A DNA stretch of 64,000 nucleotides. Origin: Nocardia miyunensis NBRC 108239 (GTDB taxonomy: Bacteria; Actinomycetota; Actinomycetes; Mycobacteriales; Mycobacteriaceae). A model generated the notes under the pieces. That model was not told where the DNA came from. It ran no database searches and saw only the letters and a list, made by a program, of their open reading frames with translations. Each line of letters opens with the position of its first letter. Positions within the stretch are counted from its first letter, which is position 1. This document shows positions 31,068 to 39,672 of the stretch, piece by piece. Both the position numbers and the translations under genes were made by a program. Where the stretch lies: the NCBI RefSeq assembly GCF_001613065.1, contig NZ_BDBQ01000010.1:62001-126000 (forward strand). The letters are read 5' to 3'.

Positions 31068-32245
31068 ACCGGCACCACCTCGAGCACGGGGAGTTGCTCG
31101 ATGCCGCGGGTGATGTTGCTCGGAATCCGGACCTCGGCGCCGACGACGAGCCGTTCGACGTGACGGGCCAGCGCCTCGATGACGGCGTGCGCCTCGAGCC
31201 GGGCCAGGCCCTGTCCGGCGCAGCCGTGCGGCCCGTATCCGAAGGACAGGTGATCGGTCGGGGCGCGTTCGACCAGGAACGCGTCGGGGTTCTCGTAGTG
31301 CCGGGCATCCCGGTTTCCCGCGCCGAACAGGATCGCGACCTTCGCCCCCTCGGGAATCACGACGCCGTCGATCTCCAGATCCCGGGTCGCGCGACGCCCC
31401 CACGCGTGCACCGGGGCCCAGTAGCGCAACGCCTCGTTGAACGCACCCGGTACCAGCTTCGGGTTCGCCCGGACCAAGGCGAGCTGCTCGGGATGCGCGG
31501 CGAACAGGGCGACGATATTGCCGATCGCGGCGATCGTGGTGTCCACTCCCGCACCCAGGTACTGGTGGATGATGTATCCGGCCGCGCCGGGTGGGATCGC
31601 GCCCCGCTCCTGCGCCTCGAAGATCCCCCGGCCGACCGAACCGGGCGTCAGATCCTCGGCGGTGACCGTCGAGCACCACTCGTACAGCTCACCCGCGATC
31701 GGGAAGCTTTCCGCCGTACGGTGATTCATCGGTCCGATGACCTGCATCGCCGCCTGTCCCCAGCGCAGCATGTTGTCGCGGACGCGGCCGGTGAAGCCGA
31801 TGAGATCGGCGACCACCTCCAGCGGGAAGGCGCGGGCCAGCGCGTCGACGGCCTCGAACGAGCCGCGCGCGGCCAGATCGGCGACGAGCGCGTCGGCCTT
31901 GGCGTCGATGGTCTGCTTCAGCCCGCGTAACGCGCGCGGCGACAGATTCGCGGTCAGCGTGGCGCGCAGCCGCGTGTGATCGGGCGGGTCCGAGGCCAGG
32001 GAGGTACCGGCCAGCGCCTCGTTGACCGCCGGATTGAACCCGATGGCCCCGGCCGAGGAGAAGCTCTCCCAGTCGATCAGGGCATTGCGGATGACCCGGT
32101 AGCCGGTCAGCGCGTACACCTCGTTCGCGGGGAGATGTACGACGGTTCCGAGCTCGCGCAGGGCCGCGTACGACGGGTACGGGTCCAGGAGTACCTCGTC
32201 GTCGAAGAGATCGAGATCGGAGACGGGTGGGGCGACGACGGTCAT
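31064..32245 (-). CDS. Cytochrome P450
   Basis: A 393-residue bacterial class I P450. The I-helix oxygen-binding motif AGVDTT, the K-helix ExxR in EALRY and the heme loop FGYGPHGCAGQGLA with ligand Cys342 are all present. The distribution of motifs and the SDPPDHTRLRATL segment fit CYP families that hydroxylate aromatic acids, terpenoids or demethylate methoxyarenes. It is translationally coupled to a 3Fe-4S ferredoxin and preceded by a perfect palindrome at 32319-32336. Its neighbour across that region is the gentisate pathway, so it may feed an aromatic substrate into it (for instance by demethylation or ring hydroxylation); this is inference. Confidence 0.92.
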   Translation of the reverse strand: MTVVAPPVSDLDLFDDEVLLDPYPSYAALRELGTVVHLPANEVYALTGYRVIRNALIDWESFSSAGAIGFNPAVNEALAGTSLASDPPDHTRLRATLTANLSPRALRGLKQTIDAKADALVADLAARGSFEAVDALARAFPLEVVADLIGFTGRVRDNMLRWGQAAMQVIGPMNHRTAESFPIAGELYEWCSTVTAEDLTPGSVGRGIFEAQERGAIPPGAAGYIIHQYLGAGVDTTIAAIGNIVALFAAHPEQLALVRANPKLVPGAFNEALRYWAPVHAWGRRATRDLEIDGVVIPEGAKVAILFGAGNRDARHYENPDAFLVERAPTDHLSFGYGPHGCAGQGLARLEAHAVIEALARHVERLVVGAEVRIPSNITRGIEQLPVLEVVPV

Positions 32246-32318
32246 GGGGTTTCACCTCGGGTCGATGATCGGTAAGCCCATTGAAGTGACCGCATTCACA
32301 TCGATCAAACACATGTTT

Positions 32319-32336
32319 TGCATGCCCTGGCATGCA
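32319..32336. promoter_or_regulatory. Perfect 18-bp palindrome upstream of the P450 operon
   Basis: TGCATGCC, two-base centre CT, GGCATGCA: an 8-2-8 perfect inverted repeat 74 bp before the P450 start and 18 bp after the IclR stop. It looks like an operator for the P450-ferredoxin operon; the regulator could be the LysR or IclR protein encoded nearby. Confidence 0.65.
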
Positions 32337-32353
32337 CTTGCTGCATATGCCCC

Positions 32354-33121
32354 TCAACCGGCCGCTTCGATGGCTCCCGCCGCCCGATGCAGGGTGGCCA
32401 CGAGCGACGGCAGCCGTTCACGGTCGTAGCGGACCGTCGGCATCGAGATCGACAGACCGGCCAGCGCCGTACCGTCCGCGTCGCGCACCGGCACGCCGAT
32501 CGCGACCACCCCGCGCTCGGACAGGCCGTTGTTGAGGGCGAACCCGGCCCTGCGCACCCGGGTCAGCCGGGCCCGCAGGGTGGGCAGATCCGGTCGTTCG
32601 TCCGGATGCTCGGCATAACGCTGCGCGGCATACAGCTCGTCCACCTCCGCCGGGTCGAGGGCCGACAGCAGCACCAGACCGGCGGTGGTGCGATGCGCCG
32701 GGAACACCATTCCCTCGCGCGAACCCACCCGCAGCGCTTGGCGGCACTCGACGCTCGCGATGAACCGCGTCGTATCGCCCGTGCGGATGGTCAGATTCGC
32801 CGACTCCCCCACGACGTCGACGAGCCGTTGCAGATGCGGCAGGGCCGTCGCCCGCAACCGCGAGGTCCGGGACTGCGAGTGAGTGGCCAGTTCCAGCACC
32901 GGCCCCGGGTGGTAGACGCGCTGATCGTCCTGCACCGCGAAATCCCGGTAGACCAGGGTCTGCAACAGGCGGTGCGCCGTGGAACGCGCGACATCGAGCC
33001 GCTCGGCGACCTGGCTCACCGTCAGCCCGCCCTCCAGCTGGAGCATGACCGCCGCCCGCAGCGCATGATCGGCGCTGGTCACGACGTATGCCGGTGGCGT
33101 CTTCGGTTCCGTGCCGCTCAT
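32354..33121 (-). CDS. IclR family transcriptional regulator
   Basis: A 255-residue IclR-type regulator. The winged helix lies at about residues 15-75 (LTVSQVAERLDVARSTAHRLLQTL), and the C-terminal GAF-like effector domain holds the GxxxPAHRTTAGLVLLSAL and GLSERGVVAIGVPVRDADG signatures. It is divergent from the gentisate dioxygenase gene, with 63 bp between starts and a small inverted repeat at 33140-33156. This arrangement is like the GenR-type regulators of gentisate and 3-hydroxybenzoate genes in Corynebacterium and Rhodococcus. Aromatic acid as the effector is inference. Confidence 0.9.
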   Translation of the reverse strand: MSGTEPKTPPAYVVTSADHALRAAVMLQLEGGLTVSQVAERLDVARSTAHRLLQTLVYRDFAVQDDQRVYHPGPVLELATHSQSRTSRLRATALPHLQRLVDVVGESANLTIRTGDTTRFIASVECRQALRVGSREGMVFPAHRTTAGLVLLSALDPAEVDELYAAQRYAEHPDERPDLPTLRARLTRVRRAGFALNNGLSERGVVAIGVPVRDADGTALAGLSISMPTVRYDRERLPSLVATLHRAAGAIEAAG

Positions 33122-33139
33122 CGCATCCGTTCCGTCATA

Positions 33140-33156
33140 CAGAATTTGCTGTTCTG
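33140..33156. promoter_or_regulatory. Candidate IclR operator
   Basis: CAGAA, seven-base spacer, TTCTG: a 5-bp inverted repeat centred in the 63-bp region between the IclR gene and the gentisate dioxygenase gene. The position is right for control of both promoters. Confidence 0.5.
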
Positions 33157-33184
33157 CTCATGCTACGAGGATCACTGTGGAGAT

Positions 33185-34342
33185 ATGAGCACGACTGACA
33201 CTCCCGTCCGTTTGCAGACGGTCGCGTCGCCGAACCAGCCGGACGTGACTCCCGCCCTCGAGGAGCTCTATCGCGGCTTCGAGCAGGAGTTGCTCGTCCC
33301 GCTGTGGACGCAGATCGGCGATCTGATGCCGGCACAGCCGAATTCGCACGCGGCGCCGCACCTGTGGCGCTGGGCGAGTCTGCTGCGCCTGGCCGAGCGC
33401 GCCGGTGAGATCGTCCCCGTCGGACGCGGCGGCGAACGCCGGGCGATCGCACTGGCGAATCCCGCGCTCGGCGGACGGCCCTTCGCCACCCCGACGCTGT
33501 GGGCCGCGATCCAGTACCTGATGCCCGGCGAGGACGCCCCCGAACACCGCCACACCCAGCACGCGTTCCGCTTCGTGGTCGAGGGCTCGGGTGTGTGGAC
33601 CGTGGTCGGCGGCAGCGGCGAGCAGCCCGTGGGCGATGCGGTGCCGATGCGGCGCGGCGACTTCCTGCCGCAGGCCGGCTGGAACTGGCACGCGCACCAC
33701 AACGCGACCGCCGAACCGATGGCCTGGATCGACGGGCTGGACATCCCGTTCCAGTACCTCGTCGAATCGCAGTTCTTCGAATTCGGCCGAACGGAAATCA
33801 GTGCGGCCGAACGGATCACGCCGGAACACTCACGCTCCGAACGACTCTGGGGTCATCCGGGGCTGCGTCCGCTCTCGGTCGGCGAGGTCGCACCCGGCTC
33901 ACCGCTGCTGGCCTACAAGTGGGAGCACACCGACGCCGCACTGAACGACCAGCTGCTGCTGGAGCGCGAGGGCTACGGCGGCACCGTCGAGCCCGGCCAC
34001 GCGGCAGTCCGATTCGCCAACCCGCACAACGGATCCGACGTCCTGCCGACCCTGCGCGCGGAGTTCCACCGGATCGCCCGCGGCGCGCAGACCGCACCGG
34101 TTCGCGAGACCGGCTCGTCGGTCTACCAGGTCTTCGACGGTTCGGGCACGGTCCGGGTCGGCGAGCAGAGCTGGGCGGTCACCCGAGGTGATCTGTTCGT
34201 CGTCCCGTCGTGGCAACCCTTCTCCGCCACCTCGGAGGCCGGTAGCACCGACTCCGATTCCGGCGCACTGGATCTGTTCCGTTTCTCGGACGCACCCGTC
34301 TTCGAGGCGCTCCGGCTCGACCGTCAGGAGATCACCCGATGA
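33185..34342 (+). CDS. Gentisate 1,2-dioxygenase
   Basis: A 385-residue bicupin ring-cleavage enzyme that opens gentisate to maleylpyruvate with O2 and Fe(II). The iron ligands of the N-terminal cupin are in EHRHTQHAFRFVVEG (His121, His123) and WNWHAHHN (near His169); the second cupin spans about 260-370 (GSSVYQVFDGSGTV). Family hallmarks AAPHLWRW and PTLWAAIQYLMPGE are present. The ATG at 33185 follows GTGGAG closely. Its stop overlaps the next ATG by four bases. It is the first gene of a four-gene operon for 3-hydroxybenzoate breakdown. Confidence 0.95.
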   Translation: MSTTDTPVRLQTVASPNQPDVTPALEELYRGFEQELLVPLWTQIGDLMPAQPNSHAAPHLWRWASLLRLAERAGEIVPVGRGGERRAIALANPALGGRPFATPTLWAAIQYLMPGEDAPEHRHTQHAFRFVVEGSGVWTVVGGSGEQPVGDAVPMRRGDFLPQAGWNWHAHHNATAEPMAWIDGLDIPFQYLVESQFFEFGRTEISAAERITPEHSRSERLWGHPGLRPLSVGEVAPGSPLLAYKWEHTDAALNDQLLLEREGYGGTVEPGHAAVRFANPHNGSDVLPTLRAEFHRIARGAQTAPVRETGSSVYQVFDGSGTVRVGEQSWAVTRGDLFVVPSWQPFSATSEAGSTDSDSGALDLFRFSDAPVFEALRLDRQEITR

Positions 34343-35169
34343 AACTCGCCACCCTCCGCGTCGACGGCGGCACCCGTGCGGTCCGTCTCGACGGCGACGT
34401 CCTGGTCGATCTCGGCTACCCCGACCTCGGCGCGCTGTTCGCCCGCGAGGACTGGGCCACGATCGCCGCCGCGGCCACCGGCACGACCTGGCCCGCGGCG
34501 GACGCGAATCTCGCTCCCGTGGTGCCGAATCCGTCCAAGGTGATCTGCGTCGGCCACAACTACACCAACCACATCGCCGAGATGGGCCGCGAACTCCCCA
34601 GCTACCCAACTCTTTTCACGAAGTTCGCCGATACCCTCACCGGCCCGGACGACCCGATCGCCAAGCCCGCCGAGACCGACGCCCTGGACTGGGAGGTCGA
34701 ATTGGTGGTCGTCATCGGCAAACCGGTGCGCCGGGCGAGTGCGGACCAGGCCGCCGCGGCCATCGCGGGATTCACCGTGATGAACGATATCTCGGTGCGG
34801 GACTGGCAGTTCCGCACCATCGAGTGGTCCCAGGGCAAGATCTGGGACTCCTCCACCCCGGTCGGCCCGTACGTCGTCACACCGGACGAGGTGGGCGGCG
34901 TCCGCCCGGCGCTCGAGGTGACCACCCTGGTCGGCGACCGCGTCATGCAGCGGGACGACACCGGCACCCTGCTGTTCGACCCCGTCCATCTCGTGCAATA
35001 CATTTCGACGATCATCCGGCTGAATCCCGGCGATCTGATCGCCACCGGAACTCCCGCCGGTGTCGGCCACGCCCGCGACCCCAAGGTGTACCTCACCGGC
35101 GGGGAGACCGTCGTGACGCGCATCGCGGGACTGGGGCAGTGCACCAACCGGATCGTCGCGGAGTCGTGA
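34339..35169 (+). CDS. Fumarylpyruvate hydrolase (FAH family)
   Basis: A 276-residue fumarylacetoacetate hydrolase-family enzyme. Metal ligands are visible as Glu119 and Glu121 (DWEVELVVVIGK) and Asp150 (MNDISVRDWQ), with the KIWDSSTPVGP and GDLIATGTPAGVG motifs of the C-terminal domain. In the gentisate pathway it cleaves fumarylpyruvate to fumarate and pyruvate. Both ends overlap neighbours by four bases (ATGA with the dioxygenase, GTGA with the isomerase), so the whole pathway is translated as a coupled unit. Direct maleylpyruvate hydrolysis is the alternative, but the adjacent isomerase makes fumarylpyruvate more likely. Confidence 0.92.
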   Translation: MKLATLRVDGGTRAVRLDGDVLVDLGYPDLGALFAREDWATIAAAATGTTWPAADANLAPVVPNPSKVICVGHNYTNHIAEMGRELPSYPTLFTKFADTLTGPDDPIAKPAETDALDWEVELVVVIGKPVRRASADQAAAAIAGFTVMNDISVRDWQFRTIEWSQGKIWDSSTPVGPYVVTPDEVGGVRPALEVTTLVGDRVMQRDDTGTLLFDPVHLVQYISTIIRLNPGDLIATGTPAGVGHARDPKVYLTGGETVVTRIAGLGQCTNRIVAES

Positions 35170-35792
35170 CGGTGCGCACGCACGCGGACTCCCTGCGCTG
35201 GGTCGCGTGGGGAACGTCGACGTTCACCGAACATGCCGCCGCACTGGATGATCGGGATATCGCGCGACCGTGCGCCCTGCCCGGCTGGACGCGCGCGCAT
35301 CTGCTCGCCCACGTCGCGGCCAACGCCGATGCGCTCGGCCGCCTGGTGCACTGGGCCGCGACCGGCGAGCCGACCCCGATGTACTCCTCGCCCGCGCAGC
35401 GCGCCGCCGATATCGATTCCGGCGCAAAGCTTTCCGTCGACCAGCTCATCGCGTGCCTGGACCGGGCGTCGCGCGAGCTGAGCGCGGCCATGGCGGCGCT
35501 GGGCGAAGAACAGTGGCGCACCGAGGTGCTCACCGCGCAGGGCCGGACCGTACCGGCCACCCAGATCCCCTGGCTGCGTGCCCGGGAGGTATGCGTCCAT
35601 GCCGTCGATCTCGGCACCGGGGTGCGCTTCGCCGATCTGCCTGAGGATTTCCTGACCGCACTCGTGGCGGACATCCGGGCCAAACGCGGTCTCGGCGAGA
35701 TCCCCGGCGGACCGCTGCCCGAGGTCGCTGCCTACCTCGCCGCGCGTCCGCACTCTCTCGCCGACGTCCCCGACCTCGGCCCCTGGTTGTAA
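35166..35792 (+). CDS. Mycothiol-dependent maleylpyruvate isomerase
   Basis: A 208-residue DinB-like four-helix protein of the mycothiol-dependent maleylpyruvate isomerase family. The zinc ligands known from the Corynebacterium enzyme map to His49 (HLLAHVAANADA) and to Glu141 and His145 (REVCVHAVDLG). It converts maleylpyruvate to fumarylpyruvate using mycothiol, the thiol of actinobacteria. The GTG at 35166 overlaps the hydrolase stop (GTGA), which decides the start; another GTG six bases on is possible. The short C-terminal part ends at DLGPWL. Confidence 0.93.
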   Translation: MTVRTHADSLRWVAWGTSTFTEHAAALDDRDIARPCALPGWTRAHLLAHVAANADALGRLVHWAATGEPTPMYSSPAQRAADIDSGAKLSVDQLIACLDRASRELSAAMAALGEEQWRTEVLTAQGRTVPATQIPWLRAREVCVHAVDLGTGVRFADLPEDFLTALVADIRAKRGLGEIPGGPLPEVAAYLAARPHSLADVPDLGPWL

Positions 35793-35806
35793 GGAGAACC
35801 GCACCC

Positions 35807-37087
35807 GTGCACACACCGAACCTCACGAGCACACCCGACATCGTCGTCGTCGGTGGCGGAATCGGCGGCCTGAGCACCGCCTTCGCACTGTCCCGCCTCG
35901 GCCTGCGGGTGCGAGTTCTCGAGCAGGCCGGACAGTTCGGCGAGGTCGGCGCGGGCATTCAGCTCGCACCCAACTGCACCCGCATCCTGGACGACTACGG
36001 TCTGCTGGACACGGCGAAGGCCCGCGGCGTCGTACCGGACCGGATGGTCATGCGCGACGCGGTCGACGGCAGCGAGCTGACCTCCCTGGATCTGCGTGAC
36101 CTGGAACGCCGATACGGCTTCCCGTACCTGGTCATCCATCGCAGCGACCTGCACGCGTTGCTCCTGGACGCCTGCCGGGACGCGGGCGTGGACCTGCGCA
36201 CCGAACAGCGCGTGGTCGCGTACACCCAGGATGCGGAAAAGGCCACCGCCACAACGCAGGACGGCACATTCCACACCGCGGATGTCGTCATCGCCGCGGA
36301 CGGACTGCATTCGGTGGCCCGCGGGTTGTTCCTCGACGATCGGCCCGTGTCATCGGCCTACGTCGCCTACCGGGGGACGGTGCCGGTGGCCGGGGCCGGA
36401 CGCCCGGTCGATCTGTCCGAAGTGGTGGTACACGTCGGCCCGCGCTGCCACTTCGTGCACTACGGATTGCGCGGCGGGGATCTGCTCAATCAGGTCGCCG
36501 TCTTCGAATCCCCCAAAGCGGTTGCCGGACTGGACGACTGGGGCACCCCCGACGAACTCGACACCGCATTCGAGCGCACCTGCCAGGACGTTCGGGCGGG
36601 ACTGCCGCACATGTGGCGGGACAAATGGTGGCGGATGTACGACCGCGACCCCATCGACACCTGGGTCGACGGCCGGATCGCCCTGCTCGGCGACGCGGCC
36701 CACCCGCCCCTGCAATACATGGCCCAGGGCGCGATCATGGCGATAGAGGACGGCTGGGTGCTCGCCGAGCACGCGAAACGCCTGCGCGCCAACGACGGAA
36801 CGATCGATTGGGCGCGCACGCTCGCGGCATACGCGGCGGTCCGCCCCGAACACTGCCGCCGGGTGGTGCTGACGGCTCGCGCATGGGGTGAGCTGTGGCA
36901 CCTCGACGGCCGCCAGCGGGAGCGCCGCAACGTGCTGCTGCGTTCGCGCGCGGTCCACGACTATTCGTTCACCGACTGGATCTACGGGCCGACAGCGCTG
37001 TTCCCCGAGGACGAACCGGCGATGTTCGAGCCGATCCCGCTCGCCTCCGCCGACCGGATCACCGCGAGCCCGGTGCGCACCTGCTGA
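35807..37087 (+). CDS. 3-hydroxybenzoate 6-hydroxylase (FAD monooxygenase)
   Basis: A 426-residue flavin hydroxylase. The FAD loop GGGIGG is at residues 16-21, followed by VGAGIQLAPNCTRIL, the VIAADGLHS motif and GRIALLGDAAHPPLQYMAQGAIMAIEDG, the last closely resembling Rhodococcus 3-hydroxybenzoate 6-hydroxylase. It converts 3-hydroxybenzoate to gentisate with NADH and O2. The GTG at 35807 has AAGGAGA ten bases upstream. It completes the operon encoding gentisate cleavage, isomerisation and hydrolysis; together these take 3-hydroxybenzoate to fumarate and pyruvate. Salicylate 5-hydroxylation would be another entry, but these are usually multicomponent enzymes. Confidence 0.9.
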   Translation: MHTPNLTSTPDIVVVGGGIGGLSTAFALSRLGLRVRVLEQAGQFGEVGAGIQLAPNCTRILDDYGLLDTAKARGVVPDRMVMRDAVDGSELTSLDLRDLERRYGFPYLVIHRSDLHALLLDACRDAGVDLRTEQRVVAYTQDAEKATATTQDGTFHTADVVIAADGLHSVARGLFLDDRPVSSAYVAYRGTVPVAGAGRPVDLSEVVVHVGPRCHFVHYGLRGGDLLNQVAVFESPKAVAGLDDWGTPDELDTAFERTCQDVRAGLPHMWRDKWWRMYDRDPIDTWVDGRIALLGDAAHPPLQYMAQGAIMAIEDGWVLAEHAKRLRANDGTIDWARTLAAYAAVRPEHCRRVVLTARAWGELWHLDGRQRERRNVLLRSRAVHDYSFTDWIYGPTALFPEDEPAMFEPIPLASADRITASPVRTC

Positions 37088-37497
37088 GCGGATGCGCGAT
37101 CGGATGTCGCCCGGGTCGGCGAGCCGCCTCCGACCGAATCCGCACCGGGCGATTTTTCCCGGCGAACATGTGCCGTGAAGAGCGCCTAAACCTCTTTCCG
37201 GCACATCCGGAGATCGACTCGGGCGACGATCGCGGTGTCCGGCGTCACCGCGACACGTGTCTGATCGCCGGTGGACCTGCTACGCTTCCGGCCGGAACCG
37301 ACGGTAAATCCCGACAATCTCCCGGATGCCGTATCCGGTCGAGCCGTCGGCATTGCGATGCGGTAGCGCAACCGGAGTCCACTGGGCCACACCATGATCG
37401 GCCCAGGCATTTCGGAGATTGCGTGAAGGCGATTCACAGCGTCGGCTGACACTATGAGTCGCGGCCGGACCGAAGTCCGGAGAAGACGAGGAGGCAG
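37088..37497. other. Intergenic region, no gene recognised
   Basis: 410 bp between the gentisate operon and the acyltransferase gene. It contains the hairpin at 37168-37206; the rest has no convincing coding frame, repeat or RNA. Confidence 0.5.
37168..37206. terminator. Hairpin after the gentisate operon
   Basis: ATGTGCCG-TG-AAGAG, nine-base loop, CTCTT-TC-CGGCACAT: 13 pairs interrupted by one 2x2 internal loop, 80 bp after the last stop of the operon. A probable transcription terminator. Confidence 0.5.
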
Positions 37498-38742
37498 ATG
37501 ACGCAGGACGATCGCGGCACCGTGAACACTGCGACGCTCACGATCGCCGACCCGAAGCCGGAGCCCCCGGAATCGGCACAGCCTCGAAAGACCAAGCGGC
37601 CGTACCTGCATCAGGTAGACCTGTTCCGAATTCTCACCTTCGCGTGCGTCGTGTTGGATCATGTGACCGCTGGGACGACGACCCCGGACAGCGTGACCTC
37701 CAACGCGGCGCAGACGCTGCTGCACTACACCCGGCTGGCGTTCTTCGCGCTCACCGCCTTCGTGCTGATCTACCAGTCGGCCAACAAGCCGTTCACCGCG
37801 CGCACGTTCTGGCGTCGGCGATTCATGCTGATCGGTATCCCGTACGTCGTCTGGTCGGTGTTCTACTGGGCCTACGCGATCGTCCTGGGGAACTTCCAGG
37901 AGCCGATCGGACACGCGCTGTGGCGTTTGGTCTTCGACATCGCGACCGGCCAGGCCTGGTACCAGATGTACTTCCTGCTGGTCACCATGCAGGTATATCT
38001 GCTGTTCCCGCTGCTGTTGAAGCTGCTGCGCGCGACCGAGGGGCATCATCGCTGGGTACTGGCGGTGAGTGGGGCCCTGCAACTGGGCTTCCTGTGGCTG
38101 GCCACCCATCCCCCGGCGTTCACCGGTTTCGCCGGCCAGATATGGGCGCACATCTACGCTGTGGTGTTCGCCTATCAGTTCTACGTGATACTCGGCGCGG
38201 TCGCCGCATGGCATCTGTCCGCCGTCGACCGGGTCGTCCGACGGTTCGGGCCGCTGCTGGTACTCGGCACGGTCGCCGCCGCGGTGTTCGCGGTGTGGGA
38301 ATTCCTGCGCTCCACCGCACACGGGATGCCGCCCGCGGCGGCCAGCAACATCTTCATGCCGCACATGATCGTCTTCTTCATCATGATCATCGTCGGCCAG
38401 TACACACTGGGCAGCTGGTGGAACACCAAGCATCGAGCGGGCTCGGTCATGTCGCGATTCATGACCTACGGCTCGGATCGGTCGTTCCCGGTATTCCTGT
38501 TGCATCCCTTCGCATTACAGCTGCTCGCTCCGTGGATCATCCCCATGCGCGACGAGATCGGCGCGCTGTGGTGCACGGTGATCGTGTACATCGCGGTCAT
38601 GGCGATGTCGGTGTTCGGGGCCGAGGTAACCCGCCGGGTGCCCGGGAGCATCTGGCTCAACGGACGCCCGATGGTGCGGACCGATTTCCGCGCCCTGTTC
38701 GGCCGTCCCGCACGTGAGCGGCCCACCCCCGAGCGCGTCTGA
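37498..38742 (+). CDS. Membrane acyltransferase (acyltransferase_3 family)
   Basis: A 414-residue integral membrane protein of the acyltransferase_3 (OafA/WecH-like) group with about ten transmembrane helices. It begins with a 35-residue Pro/Lys-rich cytosolic tail, then YLHQVDLFRILTFACVVLDHVT, where the His of the family motif R-x10-H is in VLDH. Later features are the RRRFMLIGIPYVVWSVFYW segment and DRSFPVFLLHPFALQLL near the end. Such enzymes O-acylate cell-envelope sugars or small molecules. The ATG at 37498 has GAGGAGGC upstream. It stands alone and ends in a strong terminator. Confidence 0.87.
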   Translation: MTQDDRGTVNTATLTIADPKPEPPESAQPRKTKRPYLHQVDLFRILTFACVVLDHVTAGTTTPDSVTSNAAQTLLHYTRLAFFALTAFVLIYQSANKPFTARTFWRRRFMLIGIPYVVWSVFYWAYAIVLGNFQEPIGHALWRLVFDIATGQAWYQMYFLLVTMQVYLLFPLLLKLLRATEGHHRWVLAVSGALQLGFLWLATHPPAFTGFAGQIWAHIYAVVFAYQFYVILGAVAAWHLSAVDRVVRRFGPLLVLGTVAAAVFAVWEFLRSTAHGMPPAAASNIFMPHMIVFFIMIIVGQYTLGSWWNTKHRAGSVMSRFMTYGSDRSFPVFLLHPFALQLLAPWIIPMRDEIGALWCTVIVYIAVMAMSVFGAEVTRRVPGSIWLNGRPMVRTDFRALFGRPARERPTPERV

Positions 38743-38748
38743 ACGAAG

Positions 38749-38784
38749 CGATGCCCCGACCGGCACGAAGCGGTCGGGGCATCG
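38749..38784. terminator. Strong intrinsic-type terminator
   Basis: CGATGCCCCGACCG, loop GCACGAAG, CGGTCGGGGCATCG: a perfect 14-bp stem seven bases after the acyltransferase stop, followed by a weakly T-rich GTCTGTTCGTG. Confidence 0.85.
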
Positions 38785-38922
38785 GTCTGTTCGTGGGCTC
38801 ATCTACCACAGTCCGAAACACGCCATGGGACGGCCTGGCTCACCCGGCATCCGGGAACGGCGTCGCAGGAGGAATCATGCTGCCGCCGGGTCGGGTTCGG
38901 TGATGATCGTGCGGGACCGAGG

Positions 38923-39672
38923 TCAGGTGAGGGGCACCCCGACGATCGGCTGGGTCGTCGGCGCGGGTGAGCCGCCCGCCGGTTCGATCGATACGGCCAG
39001 GTTGCCGGCGTCCCCGTAGTGGACGAGCAGGGGGGAACTGCTCGTGGGGAGGGCGCCCAGGACGCCGCCGGAACTGATCCGGCCCGTCGGTGAGATCAGC
39101 CACAGCTGGTACGTGTGCTCGGCGGGTGCGGCCGGAACGGCGGCGAAGGACACCGCCGCCGCGTCCAGCTCACGGGACGCGCTGACGGTGACGGTGCCGC
39201 CGCCCGCCACCGAGACCGTGCTCTCGCGGGCGTCCTCGTGCCGAATGACCTGCTCCGCGGTGACTCCGCCGGAATTGTGGGAGTGGCTGCGGTACACCGC
39301 GATTCCCGCTCCGGCACCCGCGACGACCACGACGGCGGCGGCGACGGCAGCCAGTCGGCGGTAGGTGCGCGGACGAAGTCGAGTGACCGGCCGAGCCGCG
39401 GGCTGCGCCGGGCCGCTCGCGCCGAGCTGGGCGTCGAGGGCACGCTGGAGCTTCGCCTCGAGGTCGGGCGGCGCGGGGACGGCGTCGACGACGGTCATCA
39501 ACGCCAGCGTCTCCCGCAGATCGCGCACCGTGCTGTGGAAGGACTCGGCAGTGGCCTCGTCGGCGCGGTCGAGCCGCTGCTGCACCGCGGCGCGGTCCTC
39601 GGGAGACAGTGCGTCGAGGGCGTACGGATGGGCGAGATCGAGCAGATCGTCGTCGGCTGGGCGCTCAGGCAT
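38923..39672 (-). CDS. rskA: Anti-sigma-K factor RskA
   Basis: A 249-residue single-pass membrane protein. The N-terminal cytosolic zinc-less anti-sigma domain opens with DDDLLDLAHPYALDALSPEDRA, a transmembrane helix covers about 106-127 (LAAVAAAVVVVAGAGAGIAV), and the extracytoplasmic part carries the RskA C-terminal domain (EHTYQLWLISPTGRISSGGVLG). It holds SigK at the membrane and is released by regulated proteolysis. Its ATG overlaps the sigK stop by 8 bp. The pair and its upstream neighbours match the Mycobacterium sigK locus. Confidence 0.93.
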   Translation of the reverse strand: MPERPADDDLLDLAHPYALDALSPEDRAAVQQRLDRADEATAESFHSTVRDLRETLALMTVVDAVPAPPDLEAKLQRALDAQLGASGPAQPAARPVTRLRPRTYRRLAAVAAAVVVVAGAGAGIAVYRSHSHNSGGVTAEQVIRHEDARESTVSVAGGGTVTVSASRELDAAAVSFAAVPAAPAEHTYQLWLISPTGRISSGGVLGALPTSSSPLLVHYGDAGNLAVSIEPAGGSPAPTTQPIVGVPLT

